Assembly (NCBI RefSeq): GCF_014635205.1
Contig: NZ_BMCN01000001.1
Coordinates: 1,054,001 to 1,118,000, forward strand
Length of the DNA stretch: 64,000 nucleotides
Direction of reading: 5' to 3'
Origin: Jeotgalicoccus aerolatus
GTDB taxonomy: Bacteria > Bacillota > Bacilli > Staphylococcales > Salinicoccaceae
Both the position numbers and the translations under genes were made by a program. Of this stretch, positions 42,484 through 51,641 are shown one piece after another. Under the pieces are notes generated by a model. It was not told the origin of the DNA. It searched no databases and saw only the letters and a list, made by a program, of their open reading frames with translations. How positions within the stretch are numbered: the stretch's first letter is position 1; each line of letters starts with the position of its first letter.

Positions 42484-43227
42484 TTATTTAACTACTTTAA
42501 TCCTATACGACAGACACTCTTTCAGCGAAGCATGTTCATGATACTTCATACTTTCATAATCCATCGCACCATGCGGAAAATAACCAGTGACATTTAATCC
42601 TGCCCGCCTGCACAAATTATGGATTTCATCAGGTGTATAACACTTCAAATACTGAGTACTGTTAAGTTTTTCATCTTTTTCATGCCACCAGGTATCCATC
42701 ATAATATCCGCTTCAAAGTCATATGAATATCTGCGTTTAATGTGAGGCATATCTCTTCGATTCAAATACATTTCAACACCATCAGCTTTTTTCCAATGCT
42801 CCGGCTGATATACATCAATAAGTGCACAGCCGTCATCCTTCAGCCAATGCTTAATATTCTTGAGCAGTTTTAACTGATCATCATCTGTACCAACACCAAA
42901 ACCGTCTATATAAATAATCACATCAAATTTATGTTTAATCGTCACATCATAAAAGCTGCCATGAACTGTTTCAATATTATCCGGATTAAGAGATTTTGCT
43001 TTTTCGACCATTTCTTTTATTAACTCTACGGTAGTAATTTGACCTACTTGATTTGAAAGTGCACGTGCTAAACTTCCATCCCACGCGCCAAGTTCAAGCA
43101 TTGATTCTACCGGTTTACCAGCCTGTTCCAATATTTCATTTGCTGCTTTTGTATGATATCCCTCAGGATAATTACCTATAAACTTATACTGCATTTTATA
43201 AAAATCGTTTGCCCAATTACTTTCCAT
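42484..43227 (-). CDS. Class I SAM-dependent methyltransferase
   Basis: This 247-residue protein has a SAM-binding motif LELGAWDGSLARALS (about 40-54), an acidic residue ending strand 2 (TVELIKEM) and strand 4 FDVIIYIDGFGVG. It is probably a small-molecule or UbiE-like methyltransferase; the substrate is unknown. It is a single gene reading away from the CPBP gene. Confidence 0.85.
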   Translation of the reverse strand: MESNWANDFYKMQYKFIGNYPEGYHTKAANEILEQAGKPVESMLELGAWDGSLARALSNQVGQITTVELIKEMVEKAKSLNPDNIETVHGSFYDVTIKHKFDVIIYIDGFGVGTDDDQLKLLKNIKHWLKDDGCALIDVYQPEHWKKADGVEMYLNRRDMPHIKRRYSYDFEADIMMDTWWHEKDEKLNSTQYLKCYTPDEIHNLCRRAGLNVTGYFPHGAMDYESMKYHEHASLKECLSYRIKVVK

Positions 43228-43267
43228 TTTCTTATCTCCTAGAATTTAATATGCGGCTAAACCATTC

Positions 43268-43296
43268 TACTTTAAGTTTCTAATCCCCATAATAAT
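43268..43296. repeat. 29-bp direct repeat, copy 1
   Basis: The 29 bases beginning TACTTTAAGTTTC and ending CCATAATAAT recur exactly at 44358-44386. Copy 1 starts 24 bases past the stop of the CPBP protease gene (minus strand). Confidence 0.9.
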
Positions 43297-43320
43297 CCCT
43301 GCTTTCATATTTCACTTCGT

Positions 43321-44154
43321 TTACTCAAACCACATCGTGATTAGAATAACCGGAAAATTCATCATGCCGTGTATAAATATCAACAGCCATATGTTCCGAT
43401 ATTTCGCCCAGAAATAACCTAAAAACAGACCCATCATTCCATGCAGTACCAGTGCATGTGCAGTTGAATCAATCCAACCGCCGGAACCTTGAATACCAGT
43501 ATGCCATAAAGCCCACAACACTGCACTCACACAAATCGCAGGCCAAATTCCAAGAGCCGCTTCTAATCTCGACTGCAACCACTTTCTATAAAACAACTCT
43601 TCTAATACTGCATTCAAAATCAATGAGATTAGCGCACCTAGCAGCAAGGTAAGAAAATCTATTTCGTAGGTAGACGCTTCAGACAAAGGACTCAACATGT
43701 AAAACACGAGCCACACCACAACAACCAGCAAGGGTTCTTTCCATCGGCGAACGGTTTTTATCGTCATAATCTCTCTAACTGAATCCCTTTTAATAATAAT
43801 TAAAGGAATAACGAAAAGGAGAATCAGTTTGTATATATAAAATAAGTCGAACACATATGATTTCGGTGTCACTATCATCAGTAATATCAGAACGATTGCC
43901 AGAGTTACAAGGGCCCAAGTGGACTTTGGCACTTCTTTATACAATGGTTGTATTTGTTCCTTATCCCATGGCCTCAGTGTCATCAACAAAGGAAACAGAG
44001 CAATTATCCAAACTTGCCAGATCGCAGTCTCCTCTTCAAAATCTGCACTGACTTGAACCATACCGTTGTGAACAAGAAGCATGTATATCAATGATATGAG
44101 AATCAAAAGCATAGTTGAAATAACAATTGTAAATCTGACAGTCCTGTTCTTCAT
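43321..44154 (-). CDS. CPBP-family intramembrane glutamic endopeptidase
   Basis: This 277-residue protein has about eight membrane spans and the CPBP (Abi/CAAX protease) motifs: LEELFYRKW (E-E-x-x-x-R), ALWALWHTG (F/W-x-x-x-H) and HGMMNF. Such proteases process prenylated or peptide substrates and are sometimes involved in bacteriocin immunity. The ATG at 44154 is preferred because AGGGGA has better spacing than for the GTG one codon earlier. The gene is flanked by the two copies of a 29-bp direct repeat. Confidence 0.88.
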   Translation of the reverse strand: MKNRTVRFTIVISTMLLILISLIYMLLVHNGMVQVSADFEEETAIWQVWIIALFPLLMTLRPWDKEQIQPLYKEVPKSTWALVTLAIVLILLMIVTPKSYVFDLFYIYKLILLFVIPLIIIKRDSVREIMTIKTVRRWKEPLLVVVVWLVFYMLSPLSEASTYEIDFLTLLLGALISLILNAVLEELFYRKWLQSRLEAALGIWPAICVSAVLWALWHTGIQGSGGWIDSTAHALVLHGMMGLFLGYFWAKYRNIWLLIFIHGMMNFPVILITMWFE

Positions 44155-44357
44155 CACATTTCCCCTTTACATAAATCTTTTATAGAATCAATCATCTTAG
44201 TATGAGAATACATACTCATTCTCTTCATAAGAATATCTTCATTTGTTTTAATAAGGACTATTTTATATAAATTTAAAGAGGAGACTATTATAAAATGGAG
44301 ACTATAAATTAGACAGTGATAAAAAAAGAATTTATTTAATATGAGCCCAAACGAACT

Positions 44358-44386
44358 TACTTTAAGTTTCTAATCCCCATAATAAT
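44358..44386. repeat. 29-bp direct repeat, copy 2
   Basis: Identical to 43268-43296 and in the same orientation, 1090 bp away. It lies 24 bases past the stop of the amidohydrolase gene. Apart from the repeat the gap 44155-44409 is AT-rich and holds no recognisable gene. Confidence 0.9.
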
Positions 44387-44409
44387 TCCCCCGGAATTTA
44401 TATTAGCTT

Positions 44410-45660
44410 CTACAATATCTCATACTTTTTCTCAACTTCTTCAAACATCCTCATCATTTCTTCTGCTTCTATAATATGATTTGCAATTTCCGAGTGTTTA
44501 AAACTTTTTCCATCTACGAAAACTGTGTTGATATCCAGTATATTTTCGAACTGTTCAATAGGATTTCCATTAAGAAGCAGATAACTATCATCTTCTCCGG
44601 TAACTGCTTTCGCTTCTACTGTTGCTTTTTTCAGTATGTCAAAAGCATCTAAGTTAAAAGACTTAAATTCATGCAGTTCTTCTATCATGCTTAAACCAGG
44701 GTATACCCATGTGCCGGCAGGTGCATCAGTACCGATATATACTTCCCCGCCAATTTCTAAGTACTTTGCAGTAATAGCTTTAACTTGTTCATACTCCCAC
44801 TTCTGCCTTCTTCTAAAATCGTCCTTAAGCTGAGCATCAATCGCATTAAATTGATCATTTACAGTAAATATCGTGTCCTCACCCAGCAGTTTCATTTGTT
44901 TCGACTTTTCGAGCTCTGACGGATTAAAAGGCCGCCCTTCTGCCAAATGTCTGTACAGTGATAAAGTCGGTACAATTTTCACTTCTTTTTCTCTTAGATG
45001 AGTCAACACTGCTGTTAATCTCTGCTCATCCACTTCAATTTGGCTGATACGCTCAAATTCTTCCGTGGGAATTTGAGTATTATAACCAGGGTAAAGACTG
45101 TGAACAATACTCGATGCATGTTCAAGCCACTTTACTCCGTAAGCTGCGGCTTTCAGGGAATCAATAGATTTTGTATGTAGCAGGTCAGCAGCAACTTCCA
45201 AATTCAATTCACTGCTCTTTTTAACGACTGCCTCTAAAACATCTTCCTGAATATTACCGTATACTTTGATGAATTTAGCGCCTTGTTTATGCAGCTCTTC
45301 AACACCAGCTAGCGCGGTATCGATATTATTCGTAGAAATATTTCCATACGATGAAGGTCCCCATAACCCCGGTTCACCGTCTATAAAACGATAAGTCGCA
45401 TATACTTTAGGAGATAGACTATCAATCATATTGAGCAGTTCATAATTGCCGCCTGTGTTTCTCACTGTTGTAACCCCGCTGTATAAATAATGCTTTGCAC
45501 TGGCCGGTGTAATATGCGTATGCATATCTGCCAGACCCGGTATTAGAAATTTACTTCTGCCATCAATTTCAATCTTATCTTCTGAATGAATACTGATATC
45601 TTTCATTTCAATTGTTTTGTTTTCAAGATTAACCCAATTTATATTTTTGATTTCTATCAA
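44410..45660 (-). CDS. Amidohydrolase family protein
   Basis: This 416-residue metal-dependent hydrolase has the zinc motif LADMHTHITP (HxH), GVTTVRNTGG, His in ADLLHTKS and WLEHASS, and the catalytic aspartate in IGTDAPAG. A C-terminal composite-sheet segment reads FENILDINTVFVDGK. Family members include imidazolonepropionase-like and prolidase-like enzymes; the substrate is unknown. No signal peptide is seen. Confidence 0.88.
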   Translation of the reverse strand: MIEIKNINWVNLENKTIEMKDISIHSEDKIEIDGRSKFLIPGLADMHTHITPASAKHYLYSGVTTVRNTGGNYELLNMIDSLSPKVYATYRFIDGEPGLWGPSSYGNISTNNIDTALAGVEELHKQGAKFIKVYGNIQEDVLEAVVKKSSELNLEVAADLLHTKSIDSLKAAAYGVKWLEHASSIVHSLYPGYNTQIPTEEFERISQIEVDEQRLTAVLTHLREKEVKIVPTLSLYRHLAEGRPFNPSELEKSKQMKLLGEDTIFTVNDQFNAIDAQLKDDFRRRQKWEYEQVKAITAKYLEIGGEVYIGTDAPAGTWVYPGLSMIEELHEFKSFNLDAFDILKKATVEAKAVTGEDDSYLLLNGNPIEQFENILDINTVFVDGKSFKHSEIANHIIEAEEMMRMFEEVEKKYEIL

Positions 45661-45706
45661 GCTGACTCACTCCCCTATGTTTCGCTCAAGTTGCTTTAAA
45701 CTATAT

Positions 45707-45838
45707 CTATTCTATAAACTCCAGCCTGTTACCAAATAGGTCTGACGTGAAGAACCTATTAGCATTTTCCAACTCATTATCTTCAATCACATCTATCCCC
45801 TTTTTTCGAAGCTGAGATTTTAAATTACGAAACTGTGC
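45707..45838 (-). pseudogene. C-terminal remnant of a VOC/glyoxalase-family gene
   Basis: A 43-codon open stretch on the minus strand reads FRNLKSQLRKKGIDVIEDNE and ends TSDLFGNRLEFIE followed by TAG. This is the typical last strand-helix-strand of VOC-family proteins (FGNRxEFIE). No start or N-terminal part exists, and the left end runs into the alpha/beta hydrolase gene, which it overlaps by 14 bases in another frame. It is a truncated relic, not a functional gene. Confidence 0.7.
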
Positions 45839-46658
45839 TTTCTAAAAACTTCTTAAATTTATCTTCCTCTTCAATATCCGGCATATGATTACTGTATTCA
45901 AAAGTTTCTAATGTTGCATTAGGCATTAAATCCGCTGCTTCTTTACTGAAAACGTAAGGACATTGTGCATCATGACGGCCGCAGTATATGTATGCACGCA
46001 TGTCACTATGCTTAAGTTCATCCCTAACATCATATTCTTTTAATTCTTCTGTAAAGTAGTCTATTTTAAACATTAAAGTTCTGCCGCTGTTTTTTCTTTT
46101 CAGCATATCGTAATATGCATCTTTCCTGTAGAGTGACATCATAATCCATTCTTTAGCCAATTCATTTCGTTCTTCGCTTGTCGCTTCCGGCGAACGCATT
46201 TCTGTAAATATATCTTTCATACGCTGGTTATTCGGATTTTTTGCGCAGTATATACTATCTGGATGGTTCATATATTCACCTGAAGCACATAAGCCGCCTG
46301 CTATTATTTTAGTTAATGACTCCGGATACATAACGGCATATTTCAAAGCTAAAAACCCGCCGGTAGAATGACCAGCAAAGGCCCATTTCTCTATATCAAG
46401 CGCTTTTCTTACCGCTTCCAGATCATGAATCGCATCATCCATACTGTAGGTATAGTCTTCAGTTTGGTCATCAGATTGCCCCGCACCCCGCAAGTTAATC
46501 ACATATACTTTATAATGATCACTTAACTGCTGAGACATAATATCTCCGTTTGAATTATATTCGCTGTACAAGTGAGTATATGCTAACGGTTCCCCTTGAC
46601 CGTAAGTAAACACTTCGAAAATGCCTCTCGCTGATTCCACTAATTTAGTTTCAAACAT
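45825..46658 (-). CDS. Alpha/beta hydrolase
   Basis: This 277-residue protein has the nucleophile elbow GHSTGGF (Ser98), an oxyanion-hole region and a strand order typical of the fold (VYVINLRGAGQSD, then DLEAVRKALDIEKWAFAG); the catalytic histidine is probably in YSNHMPDI near the C-terminus. Esterase, lipase or epoxide-hydrolase-like; the substrate is unknown. It lies 15 bases after the metallophosphoesterase paralogue B gene. Confidence 0.88.
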   Translation of the reverse strand: MFETKLVESARGIFEVFTYGQGEPLAYTHLYSEYNSNGDIMSQQLSDHYKVYVINLRGAGQSDDQTEDYTYSMDDAIHDLEAVRKALDIEKWAFAGHSTGGFLALKYAVMYPESLTKIIAGGLCASGEYMNHPDSIYCAKNPNNQRMKDIFTEMRSPEATSEERNELAKEWIMMSLYRKDAYYDMLKRKNSGRTLMFKIDYFTEELKEYDVRDELKHSDMRAYIYCGRHDAQCPYVFSKEAADLMPNATLETFEYSNHMPDIEEEDKFKKFLESTVS

Positions 46659-46673
46659 AATCCATTTCCCCTT

Positions 46674-47384
46674 TTAGGAAAGATGCTTCACAATAAATTG
46701 AGAATCTTCCTTATTTTTCGCCACAGAGTACGTTCTTTTATCAGGTAGTTCAAGACAATTGAGCTGTCCGCCATAGGTCGCTGCTCCATCAATACCGATA
46801 ATATTATTTCCTCCAAAATAAATATCATGATTCTTTTCCTGCCGGATGACTGATGTTGGTGTATGACCAAAAATCACAGTCTTATCCCCTGAGTATTTTT
46901 CATAAAATAATTCTCTAATCCATACGAAAGTATGCGGATCAGTTTTCTGAACAGGTGTATCCGGCCTGACGCCCGCATGAACAAAAATATAATCCTTTGT
47001 TTCATAGTAATAATCCATCTCTCTTATAAGAGAGATATGTTTCTCAAATTCGGCTCCAGCTGAAAGTGTTACGTTCTCTATAGATGAATCATAACTTTGC
47101 AACGTTATAAGTGCACCGTTCCTCTCCCACCGTTCCAGGGCTTCAGGTACTCCGTCCACAGCATTCAGCATCATCTCGTCATGGTTACCTCTCAATACAA
47201 TGGCACCGTTTCTCTTTAATTCACTCACTCGATTCAAAACCCCTTTGGAGTTTGGACCCCTGTCAATGTAATCTCCCAAGAGGATTAACTGATCCTCGTC
47301 TGCATCATATTTCACCTTTTCCAGCAAGTTGTCAAAAAGTTTTAATTCACCATGAATATCACTGATAGCCAGTATTCTTTTCAT
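46674..47384 (-). CDS. Calcineurin-like metallophosphoesterase (PrpE/PP1-like), paralogue B
   Basis: This 236-residue enzyme has SDIHGE (8-13), LGDYIDRGPNSKG, RGNHDEM and a canonical FGHTP. It is about two-thirds identical by eye to paralogue A at 37301-38005, with the same length and the same C-terminal GIDGAATYGGQLNCLEL block. It probably hydrolyses phosphate esters or dinucleoside polyphosphates. A frameshifted grpB lies just upstream. Confidence 0.88.
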   Translation of the reverse strand: MKRILAISDIHGELKLFDNLLEKVKYDADEDQLILLGDYIDRGPNSKGVLNRVSELKRNGAIVLRGNHDEMMLNAVDGVPEALERWERNGALITLQSYDSSIENVTLSAGAEFEKHISLIREMDYYYETKDYIFVHAGVRPDTPVQKTDPHTFVWIRELFYEKYSGDKTVIFGHTPTSVIRQEKNHDIYFGGNNIIGIDGAATYGGQLNCLELPDKRTYSVAKNKEDSQFIVKHLS

Positions 47385-47424
47385 GAGCAGTCCCCCAAAT
47401 AAATTTTTTGCATCTTCTGCGTGT

Positions 47425-47953
47425 TTAAGTTCTTTTATCGATTATTTCATTAACAAATGCCTCTTTATAATCCGTGTATTCCCTTATCCCCTCAGAGTTG
47501 CTTCTTAGAAACTCCTCTTTAATATTTAAATACCGATTACGTGCATGTTCATTATTGTTTAAATAATCCCTGAAAAATATAAGTTTCTTCCACAATGGCT
47601 TCTGATACTCAACCAGGTGGATATAGTGAGTTTTTACCTGATAGGAATCATCTTCAAATTTTGCCAGAACAATCTCTCCCGGCCGTTCCACTTTCAGTCT
47701 TAAAAAAACCTGCTTTTTTAAAAGACTGCAGCAGCGGCTTATCAACTGACTCCAAATTATCCACTCCAACCAGCAGATCAATAATCGGCTTGGCCGGCAT
47801 AGCTTTTATTGCCGTACTTCCAATATGTTCAATACGATTTTCTTCAAGCCCTGTACTTTCCATCAAATCTTTTTTAATCCTTTCAAACTCAGCCTTCCAA
47901 TCGCTGTTGTAATCAACAATTCTTACTTCATTACGTCCCAGCCCTAACTTCAT
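47425..47953 (-). pseudogene. GrpB-like (UPF0157) protein gene, broken by a frameshift in a homopolymer
   Basis: Two overlapping frames on the minus strand join into one GrpB-family protein of about 175 residues. The first part (start at 47953, after AAGGAG) reads MKLGLGRNEVRIVDYNSDW and continues through RIEHIGSTAIKAMPAKPIIDLLVGV; the second continues RLKVERPGEIVLAKFEDDS to the stop at 47425. The break coincides with a run of seven A on the plus strand (47702-47708); six would restore the frame. It may be a real pseudogene, a phase-variable tract or a sequencing error. Confidence 0.75.
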
Positions 47954-48038
47954 CAAATGCATCTCCTTCGATTAAATTTGATAAGTTTTTATCTATCTTA
48001 TTAACCAGTATATAAATCTAAGGGCATTCTTTATAGTC

Positions 48039-48067
48039 TTAAAATTCAAAAAATATTTTGCTATAAT
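48039..48067 (+). promoter_or_regulatory. Promoter of the YrrT-like methyltransferase gene
   Basis: TTAAAA (48039-48044) and TATAAT (48062-48067) are 17 bases apart. With start near 48074, the first GTG (48085) would have almost no leader, which favours the TTG start at 48127. Confidence 0.5.
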
Positions 48068-48126
48068 GGATGTAAGGAAAATCGGTGATACGTTTTAAAC
48101 GTACTCGCGAAAAAGGGGAAGATTTT

Positions 48127-48741
48127 TTGAGAAGCATTGCAGAACTATTTGACGACTGGGCAGGGACTTATGATGAAGAAATTGATGACATCGGCGGTCC
48201 TTTAACCGGTTATCGCGACAGTATTAAAAAAGCATATAAGAATTACCCTGAAGCAGCTGGAAATGTTTTAGACATTGGCATCGGTACAGGAAATTTCATT
48301 GCTGAATATATTAAAGATGCGAAAAATGTTTACGGGGTTGATATCTCAACGAAAATGCTTGAAGAGGCTAAAAAGAAGTTTCCATCTATTAAAGTGGAAA
48401 CAGGAGATTTTAATAATATTCCATTTGAAAGTGATTATTTTGATTTAATCACATCGAGCTTCAGCTTCCATGAAGTACCTTTATCGAAAAGAGAAGATGC
48501 TTTCAAAGAAGTCAGCAGATTATTAAAACAAGGCGGCACCTTGAATTTGTTAGATATTGGCTTTAATAATAAAAGCGATATGGATGACGCTAAAGAGAAA
48601 TACAGAGAAGAATGGGATTACTCAGAACAATACCCTTTCGAGTATGAACTCCGTCAGTACGCTGAAGATGCAGGCTTAACAGTTGATAAAATAGACTATC
48701 CATCTGGATTGCATATCAATTTAATTGCGAGTAAGAGGTAG
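48127..48741 (+). CDS. SAM-dependent methyltransferase, YrrT-like, TTG start
   Basis: This protein of about 204 residues opens (M)RSIAELFDDWAGTYDEEI, the usual YrrT-type N-terminus. It has the SAM motif VLDIGIGTGNF and the second motif VYGVDIS. A GTG at 48085 would add 14 residues that do not resemble the family; I prefer TTG at 48127 because AAAGGGGAA lies 8 bases upstream. YrrT acts in sulfur amino acid recycling in bacilli; that role is inferred from family only. Confidence 0.82.
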   Translation: MRSIAELFDDWAGTYDEEIDDIGGPLTGYRDSIKKAYKNYPEAAGNVLDIGIGTGNFIAEYIKDAKNVYGVDISTKMLEEAKKKFPSIKVETGDFNNIPFESDYFDLITSSFSFHEVPLSKREDAFKEVSRLLKQGGTLNLLDIGFNNKSDMDDAKEKYREEWDYSEQYPFEYELRQYAEDAGLTVDKIDYPSGLHINLIASKR

Positions 48742-48751
48742 GGATTTGATG

Positions 48752-48786
48752 AACCTAAACAGATTAATACTGTTTAGGTTTTTGTT
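48752..48786 (+). terminator. Terminator of the methyltransferase gene
   Basis: AACCTAAACAG and CTGTTTAGGTT pair perfectly around ATTAATA and are followed by TTTGTTTTT. Confidence 0.9.
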
Positions 48787-48793
48787 TTTATTA

Positions 48794-49282
48794 TTAAATA
48801 TCCCCTGCATACTCTTCTTTATCGTGATTCAATGCAACAAATCCTGCGTTAAGATAAGTTGCATAAGCAGTCCAAACTACATACGGCACCAATAACAAGC
48901 CTGCAAATTTATTCGTCTTGTAAAACGCAACAGTTGTCAGTAAGACGCTCGCAAATAAGACATAGCTTTCAATTAACGCTGTTCCTCTCAATTTAAATCG
49001 GAAGTACAGAATGCTCCATAAGTAATTCAGCCCGAGCTGCGAGTTATACAAATAGGCATTTTTCGAAGAATCTTTTCGTGATGACTTAGTGATTGTCCGG
49101 GCAATTCCCATCGTTGCATAAAGAATCGGCCATACAATACCAAACGCTTCTTTCGGCGGTGAAAACGCAGGCTGTTTAAAGTCCTGATAATCCTTTTTTG
49201 CATTTTTTGTCGAAAGTAAACCTACAATACTGCCGCCTATAACTGGTAAAGCAATATCAGTAATACGTTCCAGCTTGTTCAT
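48794..49282 (-). CDS. TspO/MBR family membrane protein
   Basis: This 162-residue protein has five spans and the TspO core (QPAFSPPKEAFGIVWPILYATMGIA, then LGLNYLWSILYFRFKLRG). It binds tetrapyrroles or sterols in studied members. The start at 49282 follows GGAGGAT. The family block ends YVVWTAYATYLNAGFVALN. A single gene convergent with the methyltransferase gene. Confidence 0.92.
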   Translation of the reverse strand: MNKLERITDIALPVIGGSIVGLLSTKNAKKDYQDFKQPAFSPPKEAFGIVWPILYATMGIARTITKSSRKDSSKNAYLYNSQLGLNYLWSILYFRFKLRGTALIESYVLFASVLLTTVAFYKTNKFAGLLLVPYVVWTAYATYLNAGFVALNHDKEEYAGDI

Positions 49283-49380
49283 TAAAAATCCTCCTTTAAC
49301 CATTAGTCATATATACCCTTAATTAAAAATATGACACGGAGGAATTGCTGAAAGAATAAGACCGCATCAAATCATGCGAT

Positions 49381-49866
49381 CTAAATCTTTAACACCATTC
49401 TTACAGTTTTCAAAATATGACCGTCAAAATTATCGTCATATTCATCCACTACTTTAAATCCTTTTGCCTCATAAAAATTCGTACCAATGATATTGTCTTT
49501 TTCAACATCAAGATGAACTTCTTTCAGATTCCCAAGCATTGTAATACCTTTATCCAAAAGTGCCGATCCTATCCCATATCCTTGATATTCAGGATATAAA
49601 TATATTGCACTCAGTTCTGTCTGTCCTTGTTCATTAACCGGAGAGAAGTTGGCAAACCCTGCGATTTTGTCCTCCGCTTCAGCCACCAGCAGCAAGGAGC
49701 GACTCAAACGTTTCTGCATCATCTCGTCATTGTAAGCACCTTTTAAAAAGTTCTCCTGAATGTTGTTTGGTATAATGCCTTCGTAAGTCGCATTCCAGCT
49801 CTTCTTCGCTACGTCTTGCACCTGCTTCGTATCTTCAATCAGCATTCTCCGTATAGTACAGTTCAT
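49381..49866 (-). CDS. GNAT-family N-acetyltransferase
   Basis: This 161-residue protein opens MNCTIRRMLIEDTKQVQ and has the acetyl-CoA loop in YLYPEYQGYGIGSALLDKGI (Q-x-x-G-x-G). The start at 49866 is set by GGGAGG 8 bases upstream; a longer frame adds 38 residues with no ribosome site and overlaps the preceding gene. It lies 19 bases after the gamma-glutamyltransferase gene, probably cotranscribed. Confidence 0.9.
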   Translation of the reverse strand: MNCTIRRMLIEDTKQVQDVAKKSWNATYEGIIPNNIQENFLKGAYNDEMMQKRLSRSLLLVAEAEDKIAGFANFSPVNEQGQTELSAIYLYPEYQGYGIGSALLDKGITMLGNLKEVHLDVEKDNIIGTNFYEAKGFKVVDEYDDNFDGHILKTVRMVLKI

Positions 49867-49885
49867 TGCTCTGCCTCCCTCAAGC

Positions 49886-51502
49886 TTAGTAAGCTGCGAT
49901 ATGCCCGTCCGCCCTATTTTCCGTACCGCCGTACAGTATGCCTGTTTCCGGATCTCTCCATATAGCTTGTCCCCGGCCAAACGCGCCCGAGTCCAGTTTC
50001 ATTTCTATATTATGCCCCCGTTTAACCAGGTCTTCTGCAATCTGATGCGGGAAATTCCTCTCCACCCATACTGTCTTATCTTTAACCCACTGCCAGCGCG
50101 GCGCATCCAGTGCTGTCTGCGGGTTATGGTTAAAGTCGATTGTGTTCATCGCCACCTGTACATGACCCTGCGGCTGCATGAATCCGCCCATGACGCCGAA
50201 CGGTCCAAGGGCGTCTTTTCCTTTCGTAATAAAACCCGGAATAATTGTATGGTAAGAGCGTTTATCAGGTCCCAAAGCATTTGGCGATTCCGGATCCAGA
50301 TTAAAGTCGCAGCCCCTGTTCTGCAGACCAATCCCGGTACCAGGTACAACGAGTCCTGAACCGAATCCCATATAGTTGCTTTGTATAAACGATACCATGT
50401 TCCCTTCTTCATCTGCCGTAGACAAATATACCGTGCCGCTCGCTTTCGGTTCACCCGCTTCAGGCAGTCCGGCTTGATCGGTGATTAATTTCAAACGTTC
50501 TTTCGCATACGCATCATTTAGCATATCTTCAGCTGTAACATCTTTCATATACGCCTGATCTGCAATGTATTTCTCTCCGTCTGCGAATGCCAGCTTCATG
50601 GCTTCAATCTGCTTATGATATGTATCTGCCGATTCCTTATCTTCAATGTCCATGTGTTTAAGTATATTTAAGGCCGATAAAGCGATAATGCCCTGCGTGT
50701 TCGGCGGGATTTCCCAGACATCATATCCCCGGTAGTTCACTGATATCGGATCCACCCATTCAGGTTTGTATGCTGCTAAATCTTCTTTTGTTATGTAACC
50801 ATCATACGCTCTCGAAAATTCATCTATTTTCCGGGCAATATTTCCGGTATAAAAAGACTCGCATTCAGTTTCAGCAAGTTCTCTTAACGTATCAGCCATG
50901 TCCTGTGACTTCCAGATTTCACCGACTCTTGGTGCCCGGCCGTTTGGTGTGAATGTTTCAAACCAGTGGTCGAATTCTTTACCTTCAAAAGCTTCTTTAA
51001 ATCTGACAGCCGCTCTGTCCCATAACTTTGCGAGCACGGGTGATAGTGGATAACCCTCTTCTGCGTAATGAATGGCCGGCTGCATTAAATCTTTAAAAGG
51101 CAGTTTGCCGAAACGTCTGGACAGCTCAGCCCATGCACCAGGCTGGCCGGGAACAGTAACTGGAGTAAATCCGTATTTTGGAATCTCATTGTAGCCAGCA
51201 GCGCGGACTTTATCGATTGAAATGGACTCGGGTGATTTTCCGCTGCCATTTAAACCGTAGAGCGTATCCTTCACCCAGACGAGCGCAAAAGCATCTCCCC
51301 CGATACCGTTAGTCGTCGGTTCAACAACCGTAAGCGCAGCAGCAGTGGCAATCGCAGCATCAATAGCGTTGCCGCCGTTCTGCATAATCGTAAGCCCGGC
51401 CTGAGCAGCTAAAGGCTGCGACGTGGCAACCATCCCCTTTTTAGCGACGACAGGATTACGCTGTGAATGATAAGGATTGTAGAGCGTGTCGAAATTTTTC
51501 AT
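49886..51502 (-). CDS. Gamma-glutamyltransferase family protein (YwrD-like)
   Basis: This 538-residue enzyme of the Ntn-hydrolase class transfers or hydrolyses gamma-glutamyl groups. The autoprocessing/catalytic threonine is T357 in SGTVYLSTADEEGNMVSFIQ, and the substrate-binding segments GIGGDAFALV and MGFGSGLVVPGTGI are present. No signal peptide is seen, as in the YwrD-like subgroup, so it would be cytoplasmic or exported by another route. It is followed by a GNAT gene. Confidence 0.92.
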   Translation of the reverse strand: MKNFDTLYNPYHSQRNPVVAKKGMVATSQPLAAQAGLTIMQNGGNAIDAAIATAAALTVVEPTTNGIGGDAFALVWVKDTLYGLNGSGKSPESISIDKVRAAGYNEIPKYGFTPVTVPGQPGAWAELSRRFGKLPFKDLMQPAIHYAEEGYPLSPVLAKLWDRAAVRFKEAFEGKEFDHWFETFTPNGRAPRVGEIWKSQDMADTLRELAETECESFYTGNIARKIDEFSRAYDGYITKEDLAAYKPEWVDPISVNYRGYDVWEIPPNTQGIIALSALNILKHMDIEDKESADTYHKQIEAMKLAFADGEKYIADQAYMKDVTAEDMLNDAYAKERLKLITDQAGLPEAGEPKASGTVYLSTADEEGNMVSFIQSNYMGFGSGLVVPGTGIGLQNRGCDFNLDPESPNALGPDKRSYHTIIPGFITKGKDALGPFGVMGGFMQPQGHVQVAMNTIDFNHNPQTALDAPRWQWVKDKTVWVERNFPHQIAEDLVKRGHNIEMKLDSGAFGRGQAIWRDPETGILYGGTENRADGHIAAY

Positions 51503-51641
51503 TAAAATATCCCCTTTGTTATGTAGCGGTTGTTTATATCAAGATTATCATAATGGGAAATTGCTGAACAATTTTTAATCTGAATTTTGAGATAATAAAT
51601 AGAAGTCATTCTGTATAAGTAAAACAATTTAAAATAAAGCG

